Positions 26,323 to 35,267 of a DNA stretch of 64,000 nt are shown here, piece by piece. Under the pieces are notes generated by a model. The model saw only the letters and a list, made by a program, of their open reading frames with translations, made no database searches and was not told where the DNA came from. Position numbers and translations under genes: made by a program. The DNA lies in NCBI RefSeq assembly GCF_015905305.1, contig NZ_JADZLQ010000001.1, positions 1,450,599-1,514,598 on the forward strand, given 5' to 3'. Position 1 is the stretch's first letter, and every line of letters begins with the position of its first letter. Source of the stretch: Pinirhizobacter soli (GTDB taxonomy: Bacteria; Pseudomonadota; Gammaproteobacteria; Xanthomonadales; Rhodanobacteraceae).

Positions 26323-27135
26323 TCAGACAAGGGCTAAGTAGCCCAACCTCGCGTCTGGCCACGCAGGTTGCCAGCCGGTCGCGCGAAGACGATGGTTGCG
26401 CAGCCGCTTGCTGCCGATGCCCGGAGGTGGCGGCCCTTCCGGCGGTAGCGGCGCGCCACAGGCGATGGCGATCGCGTCGTAGAGTTCATGCATCGGCAAC
26501 GGCGTATCGTCCACGCCCAGGTAGACAGGTGCAGGCGCCGGATCGTCCAGCACATGCATCAGCGCCGATGCTGCGTCGTCGACGTGGATGCGATTGACAT
26601 GGAACGGATGGGCTCGCGGAACACGGGCTGCACCGGCACGCAGGCGGTCGACCAGTTGCAATCGCCCGGGCCCGTACAGGCCGGCCAGGCGCAGCGCCGA
26701 CCCACCCTGCCCCTGTACCAGCGCCTCGGCTTCCAGCAGCACGCGGCCATTGAAACCCGGGGGTGCAGGTGGCGTCTCTTCGTCCACCCAGCCGCCGTCG
26801 TGGTCGCCGTAGACCGCCGACGACGACGCCAGCACGACGCGCGCGTCGGGGTTTGCATCGAGCATGCGCGCCAGGCCGTGAATGAACACGCGCCGATAGA
26901 TGGCTTCGTCGCGTGCATCGGGCGTGGCGGTAAACACCATCGCATCCACGCGCGGCAGCGGCGGTGGCGCGGTCAGATCGCCCTGGTGCCAGTGCAAGCC
27001 CCCGGCGTCCGGCGCCTGGGCGCTGCGCCGCAACGCATGTACCTCGATACCCCGCGCCAGAAGTCGCCGCGCCAGACGCAAACCGACATCGCCGCAACCG
27101 ATGATGAGTACCCGCCGGCCATTACTTGTTAGCAT
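26323..27135 (-). CDS. NAD(P)-binding epimerase/dehydratase-like protein (YeeZ type)
   Basis: 270-residue short-chain dehydrogenase-like protein. The N-terminal Rossmann motif is VLIIGCGDVGLRLARRLLAR. The mid region has VVLASSSAVYGDHDGGWVDE with a possible catalytic Ser and Tyr, and RLAGLYGPGR follows, typical of the SDR extended family (YeeZ-like). The chosen start ATG 27135 (MLTSNGRR) lies only seven bases from the divergent aroK start at 27143; Met at 27144 is an alternative that would overlap aroK. The substrate is unknown. Confidence 0.83.
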   Translation of the reverse strand: MLTSNGRRVLIIGCGDVGLRLARRLLARGIEVHALRRSAQAPDAGGLHWHQGDLTAPPPLPRVDAMVFTATPDARDEAIYRRVFIHGLARMLDANPDARVVLASSSAVYGDHDGGWVDEETPPAPPGFNGRVLLEAEALVQGQGGSALRLAGLYGPGRLQLVDRLRAGAARVPRAHPFHVNRIHVDDAASALMHVLDDPAPAPVYLGVDDTPLPMHELYDAIAIACGAPLPPEGPPPPGIGSKRLRNHRLRATGWQPAWPDARLGYLALV

Positions 27136-27142
27136 CGATGGC

Positions 27143-27685
27143 ATGAATCCGTCGTCCAACCTCTTCGTCATCGGCCCCACTGGCGCTGGCAAGACTTCGC
27201 TGGGCAAACGCCTGGCCGCGCATTACGGCCTGCCCTTCGTCGACCTGGACCAAGCCATCGAGGCGAGGACCGGGGTATCGGTGACCACCATCTTCGAGAT
27301 GGAGGGCGAAGCCGGTTTTCGCCTGCGCGAAAGCGCCTGCCTTGATGAGTGTAGCCGCCGGCCCGGCGTCGTGCTGGCCACCGGTGGCGGCGCCGTGATG
27401 GACCTGGGCAACCGGCAAATCTTGCGCGAACGCGGCTTTGTCGTCTGGTTGCAGGTCGACGTGGACCAGCAATTGAGCCGGCTGGAGCACGACCACAACC
27501 GGCCACTGCTGGAAACCGGCGACCGCCAGGGCCGCTTGGCCGCCATGGCCTCGGCCCGGGCTCCCTTCTACGGCGAAATCGCCGATCTTATCGTGCCCCC
27601 GCAGGGCCAAGGCCTGGCTGCGGCGGCGGCAACTACCATCGAACTTATCGACGCCCACTGGCGGCGTCCGGTGCGAGCCTCATGA
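27143..27685 (+). CDS. aroK: Shikimate kinase
   Basis: 180-residue P-loop kinase of the shikimate pathway, phosphorylating shikimate at C3. Walker A is GPTGAGKTSLGKRLA, the shikimate-binding segment is FVDLDQAIEARTGVSVTTIF, and ATGGGAVMD is the conserved Gly-rich motif. ATG 27143 is at the usual family start. Its stop overlaps aroB by ATGA, the standard aroK-aroB pairing. The promoter must lie within the divergent epimerase gene because the gap is seven bases. Confidence 0.96.
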   Translation: MNPSSNLFVIGPTGAGKTSLGKRLAAHYGLPFVDLDQAIEARTGVSVTTIFEMEGEAGFRLRESACLDECSRRPGVVLATGGGAVMDLGNRQILRERGFVVWLQVDVDQQLSRLEHDHNRPLLETGDRQGRLAAMASARAPFYGEIADLIVPPQGQGLAAAAATTIELIDAHWRRPVRAS

Positions 27686-28752
27686 AAGAACTCACCGTCG
27701 CGCTTGGCGCGCGCAGCTACCCCGTCTGGATCGGACAAGGCCTCATTGACGACGCACCCCGCTGGCGCGCGGCGATCCGCGGGCGGCACGTGCTGATCGT
27801 TTCCAACACCACCGTGGCGCCGCTTTACCTCGAGCGCGTGCGCGCCGGGCTGGATGGTTTCATCGTCGGTACCCACCTGATCGGCGATGGGGAGTCGGAA
27901 AAAACCTTCGCCAATGTCGGGCAGGTGCTGGCTTCGCTCGCCCGCCAGGGTGCTACCCGCGATGCCTGCATCATTGCCCTGGGCGGCGGCGTGGTTGGTG
28001 ACCTGGCCGGCTTCGCCGCGGCCTGCTGGATGCGCGGCATCGACTTCATCCAGATGCCCACCACCCTGCTGGCGATGGTCGATTCCTCGGTGGGCGGCAA
28101 GACCGGCGTGAACGTACCCGAAGGCAAGAACCTCGTCGGCGCCTTCCACCAGCCGCGCGCGGTGGTGGCCGACATCGACACCCTGGCCACCCTGCCCGAC
28201 CGCGAATACAGCGCGGGAATGGCCGAGGTCGTCAAGGGCGCGGCCATCGGCGATCCCGGCTTCTTTGCCTGGATCGAAGAACACGCCGACGCACTGAAAG
28301 CCCGCGAGCCCACGCTGATGGCCGAGGCCATTGCCCGCAAATGCGCCTACAAGGCCGGCGTGGTGGCCCGCGACGAAACCGAGCAAGGCGAACGCGCCCT
28401 GTTGAACCTTGGCCATACCTTCGGCCACGCACTGGAAACCGCCGGCCACTACACCGCGTTCCTGCATGGCGAGGCCGTGGCCGTGGGCATGGTGCTGGCG
28501 GCGAAGCTTTCAGCGCGCCTGGGAATGGCCGATAGCTCCGACGCCGCGCGCCTGGCCGCCCTGCTCACACGACTGGGCCTGCCCGTCGCCATGCCGGAAA
28601 ACAGCAACCCGGGTGAGTTGTTGCGCCTGATGATGCTGGACAAGAAGACCACGGCCGGCGTGCTGAAGCTGATCCTCTGGCGCGGTATCGGCCGTGCCGA
28701 GATCGTGCCTGGCGTGGCCGAGCAGGACGTCCTGGCCGTGCTCGGCAGCTAA
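27682..28752 (+). CDS. aroB: 3-Dehydroquinate synthase
   Basis: 356-residue NAD- and zinc-dependent enzyme, the second step of the shikimate pathway. Diagnostic motifs are ALGGGVVGDLAGFAAACWMR, PTTLLAMVDSSVGGKTGVN, the zinc ligands in LNLGHTFGHALE and YTAFLHGEAVAVGMVLA, and a late MLDKKTTAG. Length and order are standard. It is translationally coupled to aroK. Confidence 0.97.
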   Translation: MKELTVALGARSYPVWIGQGLIDDAPRWRAAIRGRHVLIVSNTTVAPLYLERVRAGLDGFIVGTHLIGDGESEKTFANVGQVLASLARQGATRDACIIALGGGVVGDLAGFAAACWMRGIDFIQMPTTLLAMVDSSVGGKTGVNVPEGKNLVGAFHQPRAVVADIDTLATLPDREYSAGMAEVVKGAAIGDPGFFAWIEEHADALKAREPTLMAEAIARKCAYKAGVVARDETEQGERALLNLGHTFGHALETAGHYTAFLHGEAVAVGMVLAAKLSARLGMADSSDAARLAALLTRLGLPVAMPENSNPGELLRLMMLDKKTTAGVLKLILWRGIGRAEIVPGVAEQDVLAVLGS

Positions 28753-28809
28753 CGCTCACACGCGCCAACCGCCTACAATAGAAAGTTCCGCGGCGCCACC
28801 AGGCACCCC

Positions 28810-29070
28810 ATGCGTATCTACATGCAAACCAGGCCCGACGCCGCCGAGGCGCCGCGCTACTACCAGTTGAGCCTCGAGCAGGATTTGCTCGGCGGCTGGA
28901 CGCTCTATCGGGAATGGGGCACGCAAGGCGGCCGGGCCAGCCTCAAGCGCGATGTGTTCCTCGAACGCGACGACGCGCTGGCCGCATTCGAAAAAGCCCG
29001 CGATGCGCAGTTGAAGCGTGGATTCAAAGTGATGTTCAGCCAGGGACAGGATTCGCCGTATGGCCGTTGA
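28810..29070 (+). CDS. WGR-domain protein
   Basis: 86-residue protein that is almost entirely one WGR domain: [20 protein letters not shown], then [20 protein letters not shown] and [16 protein letters not shown] domains occur in PARP enzymes and in bacterial regulators and may bind nucleic acid. No other domain is present. A TACAAT box at 28774 may serve as a -10. The 3' end overlaps hemE by 11 bases, so it may be translated with it. The function is unknown. Confidence 0.85.
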   Translation: MRIYMQTRPDAAEAPRYYQLSLEQDLLGGWTLYREWGTQGGRASLKRDVFLERDDALAAFEKARDAQLKRGFKVMFSQGQDSPYGR

Positions 29071-30130
29071 ATTGAAGAACGATCGCTTCCTGCGCGCCCT
29101 GCGCCGGGAACCTACCGACACCACGCCGCTGTGGGTGATGCGCCAGGCCGGCCGCTACCTGCCCGAATACCGCGCCACGCGCGAACGCGCCGGCAGCTTC
29201 ATGGCCCTGGCCCAGGCCCCGGAGCTGGCTTGCGAGGTCACCCTGCAGCCGCTGGCGCGCTTCGACCTTGATGCCGCCATCCTCTTCTCCGACATCCTGA
29301 CCATTCCCGACGCGATGGGGCTGGGCCTTACCTTCGCCCAGGGCGAAGGACCGCAGTTCGACCGTCCCGTGCGCAGTGCGGCCGATGTCGCGCGCCTGGC
29401 CGTTCCCGACATGGACGGCGAACTGCGCTACGTGATGGACGCGGTACGCCTGATCCGCCGGGAGCTCGACGGCCGTGTACCGCTGATCGGCTTTTCAGGC
29501 AGCCCCTGGACGCTTGCCTGCTACATGGTCGAGGGCCACGGCTCGAAGGACTTCGCCCGGGTCAAGGCCATGGGCTGGAACGAACCGGCCCTGATGCACC
29601 AGCTTTTATCCGTGATTGAAAAGTCAGTCACCGCTTACCTGATCGCCCAGGCCGAGGCCGGCGCCCAGGCGCTGATGGTGTTCGATACCTGGGGCGGCTT
29701 GCTGGGCCCGAAGGCCTTCGGTGAATTCTCGCTTCGCTATATGGCAGGCGTGGTCGATGCGCTGAAGGCCCACGCCGCCTCACGCGACCTGCCGGTGATC
29801 CTTTTCTCCAAGGGCGCCAATGGCCATTTCGAGGCCCTGGCCGATACCGGCTGCACCGCGCTGGGCGTGGACTGGACCGCCGACATCGGCGAGGTCCGCC
29901 GCCGCGTGGGAGGCCGCGTAGCCCTGCAGGGCAACCTGGACCCGTCCGTATTGCGGGCCACGCCAGAAATCGTGGAACGCGAGGCGAAAGCCGTGCTGGA
30001 CGCCTTCGGCAACCATCCGGGGCACGTGTTCAACCTCGGCCATGGCATCACGCCGGAAGTAGACCCCGAAAACGTGAAGGTGTTGGTGGATACCGTCCAC
30101 GCCCATGGCCGGACGATCCGCGGAAGCTAG
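29060..30130 (+). CDS. hemE: Uroporphyrinogen decarboxylase
   Basis: 356-residue heme-pathway enzyme converting uroporphyrinogen III to coproporphyrinogen [22 protein letters not shown] is the diagnostic N-terminal motif with the substrate-binding Arg and Asp environment, followed by [19 protein letters not shown] and [16 protein letters not shown]. The C-terminal [15 protein letters not shown] is also typical. The start overlaps the WGR gene. Confidence 0.97.
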   Translation: MAVELKNDRFLRALRREPTDTTPLWVMRQAGRYLPEYRATRERAGSFMALAQAPELACEVTLQPLARFDLDAAILFSDILTIPDAMGLGLTFAQGEGPQFDRPVRSAADVARLAVPDMDGELRYVMDAVRLIRRELDGRVPLIGFSGSPWTLACYMVEGHGSKDFARVKAMGWNEPALMHQLLSVIEKSVTAYLIAQAEAGAQALMVFDTWGGLLGPKAFGEFSLRYMAGVVDALKAHAASRDLPVILFSKGANGHFEALADTGCTALGVDWTADIGEVRRRVGGRVALQGNLDPSVLRATPEIVEREAKAVLDAFGNHPGHVFNLGHGITPEVDPENVKVLVDTVHAHGRTIRGS

Positions 30131-30141
30131 CCCAAACCCGC

Positions 30142-30147
30142 TATAAT
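30142..30147 (+). promoter_or_regulatory. Likely -10 element (TATAAT) for valS
   Basis: A consensus TATAAT lies 32 bases upstream of the valS ATG and just after the hemE stop. No strong -35 is present, and the transcript would have a short leader. Confidence 0.4.
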
Positions 30148-30179
30148 CAACGGCTTTCCCGCAAACTGCCGCCGCCCGC

Positions 30180-32936
30180 ATGGACAAGAGCTTCGAGCCC
30201 AGCCAGATCGAGACCCGCTGGTACGATCACTGGGAATCCAACGGTTACTTCAAGCCCTCGGGCAAGGGCACGCCCTACAGCATCATGCTGCCGCCGCCGA
30301 ACGTCACCGGCACGCTACACATGGGCCATGCGTTCCAGCACACCATCATGGACACGCTCATCCGTTATCACCGGATGCGTGGCTTCGACACGCTGTGGCA
30401 GTTGGGCATGGACCACGCCGGCATCGCCACCGAGATGGTGGTCACCCGCCAGCTCGAAGCGGAAGGAAAGAAGCGCTCGGACCTCGACCGCGAATCCTTC
30501 ATCGAGCGCGTGTGGAAGTGGAAGGGCGAGTCCGGCGGCACCATCGGCCGCCAGATGCGCCGCCTGGGCGTCTCCGGCGACTGGTCGCGCGAGCGCTTCA
30601 CCATGGACCGGTCGCTCTCCACCGCGGTGATCGAGACCTTCGTGCGCCTGTACGAGGAAAAACTCATCTATCGCGGCCAACGCCTGGTGAACTGGGACCC
30701 GGTGCTGAAAACCGCCATCTCGGACCTGGAAGTGGTCAGCGCCGAGGAAGACGGTTCGCTCTGGTCGATCCGCTACGACCTGGCCGATGGCTCAGGTTCG
30801 CTTGTGGTTGCCACCACGCGTCCGGAAACGATGCTCGGCGACGTCGCCGTGGCCGTCCATCCGGAAGATGAACGCTACGCCGCGATGGTGGGCAAGACGC
30901 TCCGCCTGCCACTGTCCGGCCGCGAGATCCCGATCATCGCCGACGACTACGTGGAGCGGGAATTCGGCACCGGCTGCGTGAAGATCACCCCGGCCCACGA
31001 TTTCAACGACTACGCCATCGGCCAGCGCCACGGCCTGCCGATGATCAACATCTTCACCCCCGAGGCCGCGGTCAACGACAACGCGCCTGCCGCCTACCGC
31101 GGCATGGACCGCTACGTTGCGCGCAAGGCGGTGCTGGCCGACCTCGAAGCCCAGGGCTACCTGGTCGAAACGAAGAAACACAAGCTGCAGGTGCCGCGCG
31201 GCGACCGTACCGGCCAGGTGATCGAGCCGTACCTTACCTGGCAGTGGTTCGTGAAGATGGACACCCTCGCCGCCCGCGGCCTGGAACTGGTCGAATCGGG
31301 GAAGGTCCGCTTCGTCCCGGAAAACTGGATCAACACCTATCGCCACTGGCTGGGCAACATCCAGGACTGGTGCATCAGCCGCCAGCTCACCTGGGGCCAC
31401 CAGATTCCCGCCTGGTATGCGGCCAACGGCGAGATCGTCGTGGCCCGCGACGAGGCCGATGCGAAGACGCAGGCAGCCGAACGCGGGCTGGGTGAACTTA
31501 CCCGCGAACACGACGTGCTGGAAACCTGGTTCAGTTCGGCGCTGTGGAGCCACTCCACGCTGGGCTGGCCCGATCCTGCAGCGATGGATAGCGAAGGCTA
31601 CGCACGCTACCTGCCCTCCAGCGTGCTGGTGACCGGCTTCGACATCATCTTCTTCTGGGTCGCCCGGATGATCATGATGACCGACCACTTCACCGGCGAA
31701 GTGCCCTTCAAGGACGTCTACATCACCGGCCTGGTGCGCGACAAAGACGGCCAGAAGATGTCCAAGTCCAAGGGCAACGTGCTCGATCCGATCGACCTGG
31801 TCGACGGTATCGCGCTCGACGCGCTGGTAGAGAAACGCACTGGCGGCCTGATGCAGCCGAAGATGGCCGAGAAGATCGAAAAAGCCACGCGCAGGGAATT
31901 CCCCGAAGGCATCCCCGCCTTCGGTGCCGACGCGCTGCGTTTTACCTTCGCATCGCTTGCCACGCACGGGCGCGACATCAAGTTCGACCTGGAACGCTGC
32001 GGCGGCTACAAGGCCTTCATCAACAAGCTTTGGAATGCCGCGCGCTTCGTGCTGATGAATGTCGGCGAGGCGCCCGTGCAGGCACCTGCCAGGCCCGCCA
32101 CCGAAGCCGAACGTTGGATCCTGGCGCGCCTGCACCACACGGTAGCCGAGGTGCATGCGCAGCTGGCCGCATATCGTTTCGACCTCGCCGCGCAGGCGCT
32201 GTACGAATTCACCTGGAACGAGTTCTGCGACTGGTTCCTTGAACTCTCCAAGCCTGCCCTGAATGGCGATGACACGGTAGCCATCGCCTCAACGCGCCAC
32301 ACGCTGCTTTACGTGCTCGAAACCCTGCTGCGCGCGCTGCATCCGATGGTGCCGTTCGTCACCGAGGAAATCTGGCACGCCGTGGCGGCGCCGTTGGGAC
32401 TTGCAGGCGACACCATCATGACCCGCGCCTATCCCGAGGCCACCGACATCGCCGCAGATGCCGCGGCGGAAGCGGAAGTGGAGTGGATCAAGGGCGTGCT
32501 CACCGGCCTTCGCCGCATCCGGGCCGAGATGAACATCCCGCCGGGCAAGGCCATACCGTTGCTGTTCGCCGATGGCGATGCAAGGGATCGCGAGCGCTCG
32601 GCCAAGTTCGCAGCGCAGCTGGCCTTCCTCGGACGTGTCGAGCCACCGCGTTGGGTCGAGTCCAAGGCCGATGAACCTGCCGCTGCGGTCGCCGTGGTCG
32701 GCACCCTGCGCGTACTGATCCCGCTGGCCGGCCTGATCGACGTGGAAGCTGAGAAAACCCGTCTTGCCCGCGAAATCGCCCGCATCGAAGGTGAAATCCG
32801 CAAGTGCGAGGGCAAGCTCGGCAACGCCAATTTCGTGGCCAATGCACCGGCCGAAGTGGTGGCGCAGGAGCGTGCGCGCATTACCGACTGGACGGCGCAG
32901 CTTGAGGGCTTGCGGGAACAGTCCGGGAAGCTTTAG
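30180..32936 (+). CDS. valS: Valyl-tRNA synthetase
   Basis: 918-residue class I aminoacyl-tRNA synthetase. The ATP-binding motifs are [15 protein letters not shown] (HIGH-like HMGH) near residue 40 and KMSKSKGN near residue 527. The editing domain lies between them, and a C-terminal coiled coil ([20 protein letters not shown]) is typical of ValRS. The length is normal. It seems to have its own -10 upstream. It is convergent with rimI, with an inverted repeat between the two stops. Confidence 0.98.
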   Translation: MDKSFEPSQIETRWYDHWESNGYFKPSGKGTPYSIMLPPPNVTGTLHMGHAFQHTIMDTLIRYHRMRGFDTLWQLGMDHAGIATEMVVTRQLEAEGKKRSDLDRESFIERVWKWKGESGGTIGRQMRRLGVSGDWSRERFTMDRSLSTAVIETFVRLYEEKLIYRGQRLVNWDPVLKTAISDLEVVSAEEDGSLWSIRYDLADGSGSLVVATTRPETMLGDVAVAVHPEDERYAAMVGKTLRLPLSGREIPIIADDYVEREFGTGCVKITPAHDFNDYAIGQRHGLPMINIFTPEAAVNDNAPAAYRGMDRYVARKAVLADLEAQGYLVETKKHKLQVPRGDRTGQVIEPYLTWQWFVKMDTLAARGLELVESGKVRFVPENWINTYRHWLGNIQDWCISRQLTWGHQIPAWYAANGEIVVARDEADAKTQAAERGLGELTREHDVLETWFSSALWSHSTLGWPDPAAMDSEGYARYLPSSVLVTGFDIIFFWVARMIMMTDHFTGEVPFKDVYITGLVRDKDGQKMSKSKGNVLDPIDLVDGIALDALVEKRTGGLMQPKMAEKIEKATRREFPEGIPAFGADALRFTFASLATHGRDIKFDLERCGGYKAFINKLWNAARFVLMNVGEAPVQAPARPATEAERWILARLHHTVAEVHAQLAAYRFDLAAQALYEFTWNEFCDWFLELSKPALNGDDTVAIASTRHTLLYVLETLLRALHPMVPFVTEEIWHAVAAPLGLAGDTIMTRAYPEATDIAADAAAEAEVEWIKGVLTGLRRIRAEMNIPPGKAIPLLFADGDARDRERSAKFAAQLAFLGRVEPPRWVESKADEPAAAVAVVGTLRVLIPLAGLIDVEAEKTRLAREIARIEGEIRKCEGKLGNANFVANAPAEVVAQERARITDWTAQLEGLREQSGKL

Positions 32937-32940
32937 CTGC

Positions 32941-32958
32941 CGCGACCCTATGGTCGCG
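32941..32958. terminator. Hairpin between convergent valS and rimI
   Basis: CGCGACC-CTAT-GGTCGCG is a perfect 7-bp stem with a four-base loop. The rimI stop lies inside the structure. There is no U-tract, so it would be a weak or Rho-assisted bidirectional terminator. Confidence 0.4.
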
Positions 32959-33433
32959 TGCTTCCCAGCGGCTTGATCTCGTAGGCCATCACGATGGCCT
33001 CCTCGCGCCCCATATGCGCGGGGTAATAGTTCGGGCGGCGGCCGATCTCGACAAAACCCACCGACAGGTACAGCTCCTGCGCCTGCGGGTTGGATGGGCG
33101 CACTTCCAGGTAGATGCGCTCGGCGCCATACCAGCGGGCGAGATCAGTCAGGCGTTTAAGCAGCCGTCGTCCGTATCCCATGCCGCGGTACATCGGCCCG
33201 GTGCACAGGTTCAGCACGTGCGCCTCGCCGGCGGCTACCGACAGGATGCCGTAACCGGCGACCTGACCGTCGTGCAACAAAACCCAGCAGTTGTGGCCAG
33301 CCTGCAGGCAATCGCGAAAGATGCCCGGTGTCCAGGGGAATTCATAACTGGCCAGTTCCAGGGCAAGCACCTGGTCGAGGTCCTCGCGCCGCATGGCACG
33401 CAGTTCCACCGCAGGGAGGGCCGCGGTCACCAT
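32948..33433 (-). CDS. rimI: Ribosomal-protein-alanine acetyltransferase RimI
   Basis: 161-residue GNAT acetyltransferase that acetylates the N-terminus of ribosomal protein S18. Motif A is MYRGMGYGRRLLKRLTDLAR; ERIYLEVRPSNPQAQELYLS with the catalytic Tyr environment, then VGFVEIGRRPNYYP, are characteristic RimI features. It follows a holD-like gene by three bases, as E. coli rimI follows holD. Confidence 0.93.
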   Translation of the reverse strand: MVTAALPAVELRAMRREDLDQVLALELASYEFPWTPGIFRDCLQAGHNCWVLLHDGQVAGYGILSVAAGEAHVLNLCTGPMYRGMGYGRRLLKRLTDLARWYGAERIYLEVRPSNPQAQELYLSVGFVEIGRRPNYYPAHMGREEAIVMAYEIKPLGSTRP

Positions 33434-33436
33434 CGG

Positions 33437-33907
33437 TCATGCCCTCGGCCGCAGCGCACGGCGTACCGTGCGCATGGCGGTCCATAGTCGCCGCTTGGCG
33501 GCAGCATCGCCTTGCAGGGTCGTCGGCGAATCCACCAGCACCACTTCAGCGGCGGCGAGCACCGCGGCAGGAAGTTCGCGCCCGAGCGCCTGGGCCTGCT
33601 CGCTACCAAAGGCAAGGTAGGCACGCGCGGCCGGGACGTCCGGCAGCCTGCCGTCACGAACCTCGATGCGCGCCGCGCGCGCCAATGTCGGGCCGTAGGC
33701 CTGGACGGCCCTGCCGAGCATGTCCAGCGCGCTCGGGCTGCAGCCAGCCGGAAGGATCAGTACGCAGGCCGCGCCAGACATGTCCGCCGCCGGCTCGCCG
33801 GCTGCCGGCGTAGCGCTGTCAGCCATCATCGGGCCGCGCGCGCGAAGACGCACGGGCGACAGCCCGAGCAGGCGATTGACCTCGCGCTGGCGGAGACTTG
33901 CGTTCAT
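33437..33907 (-). CDS. Putative DNA polymerase III psi subunit (HolD-like)
   Basis: 156 residues, poorly conserved. The N-terminus RQREVNRLLGLSPVRLRA resembles the chi-binding N-terminal peptide of psi. The C-terminal half carries VVLVDSPTTLQGDAAAKRRL followed by WTAM, similar to the SPALTDL...ALW region of E. coli HolD. Position is the main argument: directly upstream of rimI, as in E. coli holD-rimI. In HolD, psi links the clamp loader to chi and SSB. The start ATG 33907 overlaps pssA by four bases; a longer frame to 34090 lies inside pssA and is rejected. A specific alignment is needed to confirm the family. Confidence 0.55.
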   Translation of the reverse strand: MNASLRQREVNRLLGLSPVRLRARGPMMADSATPAAGEPAADMSGAACVLILPAGCSPSALDMLGRAVQAYGPTLARAARIEVRDGRLPDVPAARAYLAFGSEQAQALGRELPAAVLAAAEVVLVDSPTTLQGDAAAKRRLWTAMRTVRRALRPRA

Positions 33908-34680
33908 GACTTTTCCGACATACGGCGGGGGCGGCGCCGATGGGTGGCGCGTCCCCACAGGGTAATGACCGGACCCGACGCCACGTAGACCAGCGCGATG
34001 GAAAACATCACGCTTCCCGTGGCCACCGCCAACGCCACCAGCGCCAGCAGCATCAGCACCAGCCACGTATACGGCACCCGTTCTGGCCACGATTTGAAGC
34101 TGAAATAGCGGAACCGGCTGACCATCAGGAGGCCTGCCACCACCGCCACGATCAGCGACAGGATATCGACGTCGTTACCGGGAATATCAAACTCTTCCAT
34201 GGCCCAGACAAACGACATGCACAACCCCGCCGCGGCAGGACTGGCAAGCCCCTGGAAGTAGCGCTTGTCGGCCACGCCCACCTGGGTATTGAACCGGGCC
34301 AGGCGCAGCGCTGCGCACGCAGCGTAAAGGAATGCTGCTGCCCAGCCCGCCTTGCCCCAGGCCTCCCCGTGCAGCGCCAAGTACTTAAGCGACCAGTTGT
34401 AGAGCACCAGCGATGGCGCCAGGCCGAAGCTGACAAGATCCGAAAGCGAGTCGTACTGCACGCCGAATTCGGTCTGGGTATGGGTCATGCGGGCCACCCG
34501 CCCGTCCAGGCCATCCAGGATCGCCGCGACGAACACCGCGATCACCGCGTCCCGGTAGTTCCCACCGATGGAAGCCACGATCGCGTAGAACCCGGCGAAC
34601 ATCGCCCCCGTGGTGAACAGGTTCGGCAGCAGGTAGATACCGCGATGGGGTGGCCGGCGGGGCGGCAACGCGTCGCTCAT
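33904..34680 (-). CDS. pssA: CDP-diacylglycerol-serine O-phosphatidyltransferase
   Basis: 258-residue integral membrane CDP-alcohol phosphotransferase making phosphatidylserine. The catalytic signature DGLDGRVARMTHTQTEFGVQ followed by YDSLSDL (DG..AR...G...D...D) is complete. Membrane segments surround it (IYLLPNLFTTGAMFAGFYAI, AVFVAAIL and several C-terminal helices). It is of the PssA type found in Bacillus and Xanthomonas, not the E. coli enzyme. ATG 34680 (MSDALPPRR) is used. It is first in the pssA-holD-like-rimI operon. Confidence 0.93.
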   Translation of the reverse strand: MSDALPPRRPPHRGIYLLPNLFTTGAMFAGFYAIVASIGGNYRDAVIAVFVAAILDGLDGRVARMTHTQTEFGVQYDSLSDLVSFGLAPSLVLYNWSLKYLALHGEAWGKAGWAAAFLYAACAALRLARFNTQVGVADKRYFQGLASPAAAGLCMSFVWAMEEFDIPGNDVDILSLIVAVVAGLLMVSRFRYFSFKSWPERVPYTWLVLMLLALVALAVATGSVMFSIALVYVASGPVITLWGRATHRRRPRRMSEKS

Positions 34681-34816
34681 GGGCTCGTCCGTAAGATGAC
34701 GCCCACAGTGTAAACCATGGGCCGCATCCCACATTTGCCAGTCCCGGCGGCCCCGGAGCTTGTGCCCCGGGGTCCGGGATGTTAACTAGTGCGCACGACC
34801 TTTGCCGGGATCTCCC

Positions 34817-35209
34817 ATGCGCCGCCTGCTGCCCCTCTTGCTGATCGTCGTTGCCACCGCGGCCTCAGCCCAGGCCTACAAATGGAAGGATGCCAGCGGC
34901 ACGGTGCACTATTCCGACACCCCGCCTCCCACCGGCACCGACTACAAGAACGTCAAGACCACTGGCAGCACCTCGCCCCTGGGCCCCTCGGCCGTTCCCA
35001 CGCCATCGTCCAGCGCCGCCAAGCCCTCCGCCGACGCCGGAAACAAGTCCGTTTGCACGGACCTGCAGAAGAACATGGCCTTGCTCAGCGGCACCGAGCC
35101 CTTGAGCATCGATGGCCCCAACGGCAAACAGGTTGCCCTTGACGACACCCACCGCCGGCAAGAGCTTTCCCTGGCGCAGGACCAATACAAGCAGAACTGC
35201 GCCAAGTAG
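34817..35209 (+). CDS. DUF4124 periplasmic protein
   Basis: 130 residues. A signal peptide (LLPLLLIVVATAASAQA) is followed by the DUF4124 motif YKWKDASGTVHYSDTPPPTG, a Ser/Pro/Ala-rich linker and a C-terminal helix with two Cys (Cys at VCTDLQKNM and at the very end, QNCAK) that could form a disulfide. The ATG at 34817 is the signal start. It stands alone between pssA and proS. DUF4124 proteins have no proven function. Confidence 0.88.
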   Translation: MRRLLPLLLIVVATAASAQAYKWKDASGTVHYSDTPPPTGTDYKNVKTTGSTSPLGPSAVPTPSSSAAKPSADAGNKSVCTDLQKNMALLSGTEPLSIDGPNGKQVALDDTHRRQELSLAQDQYKQNCAK

Positions 35210-35232
35210 GGCCGCCGCGAGCCAGCGCGCCC

Positions 35233-35238
35233 TATAAT
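35233..35238 (+). promoter_or_regulatory. Likely -10 element (TATAAT) for proS
   Basis: A consensus TATAAT lies 29 bases before the proS ATG in the short gap after the DUF4124 gene. The -35 region is not recognisable. Confidence 0.4.
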
Positions 35239-35267
35239 CGACGGTTCCACGCCCCACCGGACCCGTC

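Noticed and set aside
33908-34090. N-terminal extension of the HolD-like gene into pssA
   Set aside because: The extended part lies entirely inside pssA and its Gly/Ala-rich translation is a shadow of pssA.
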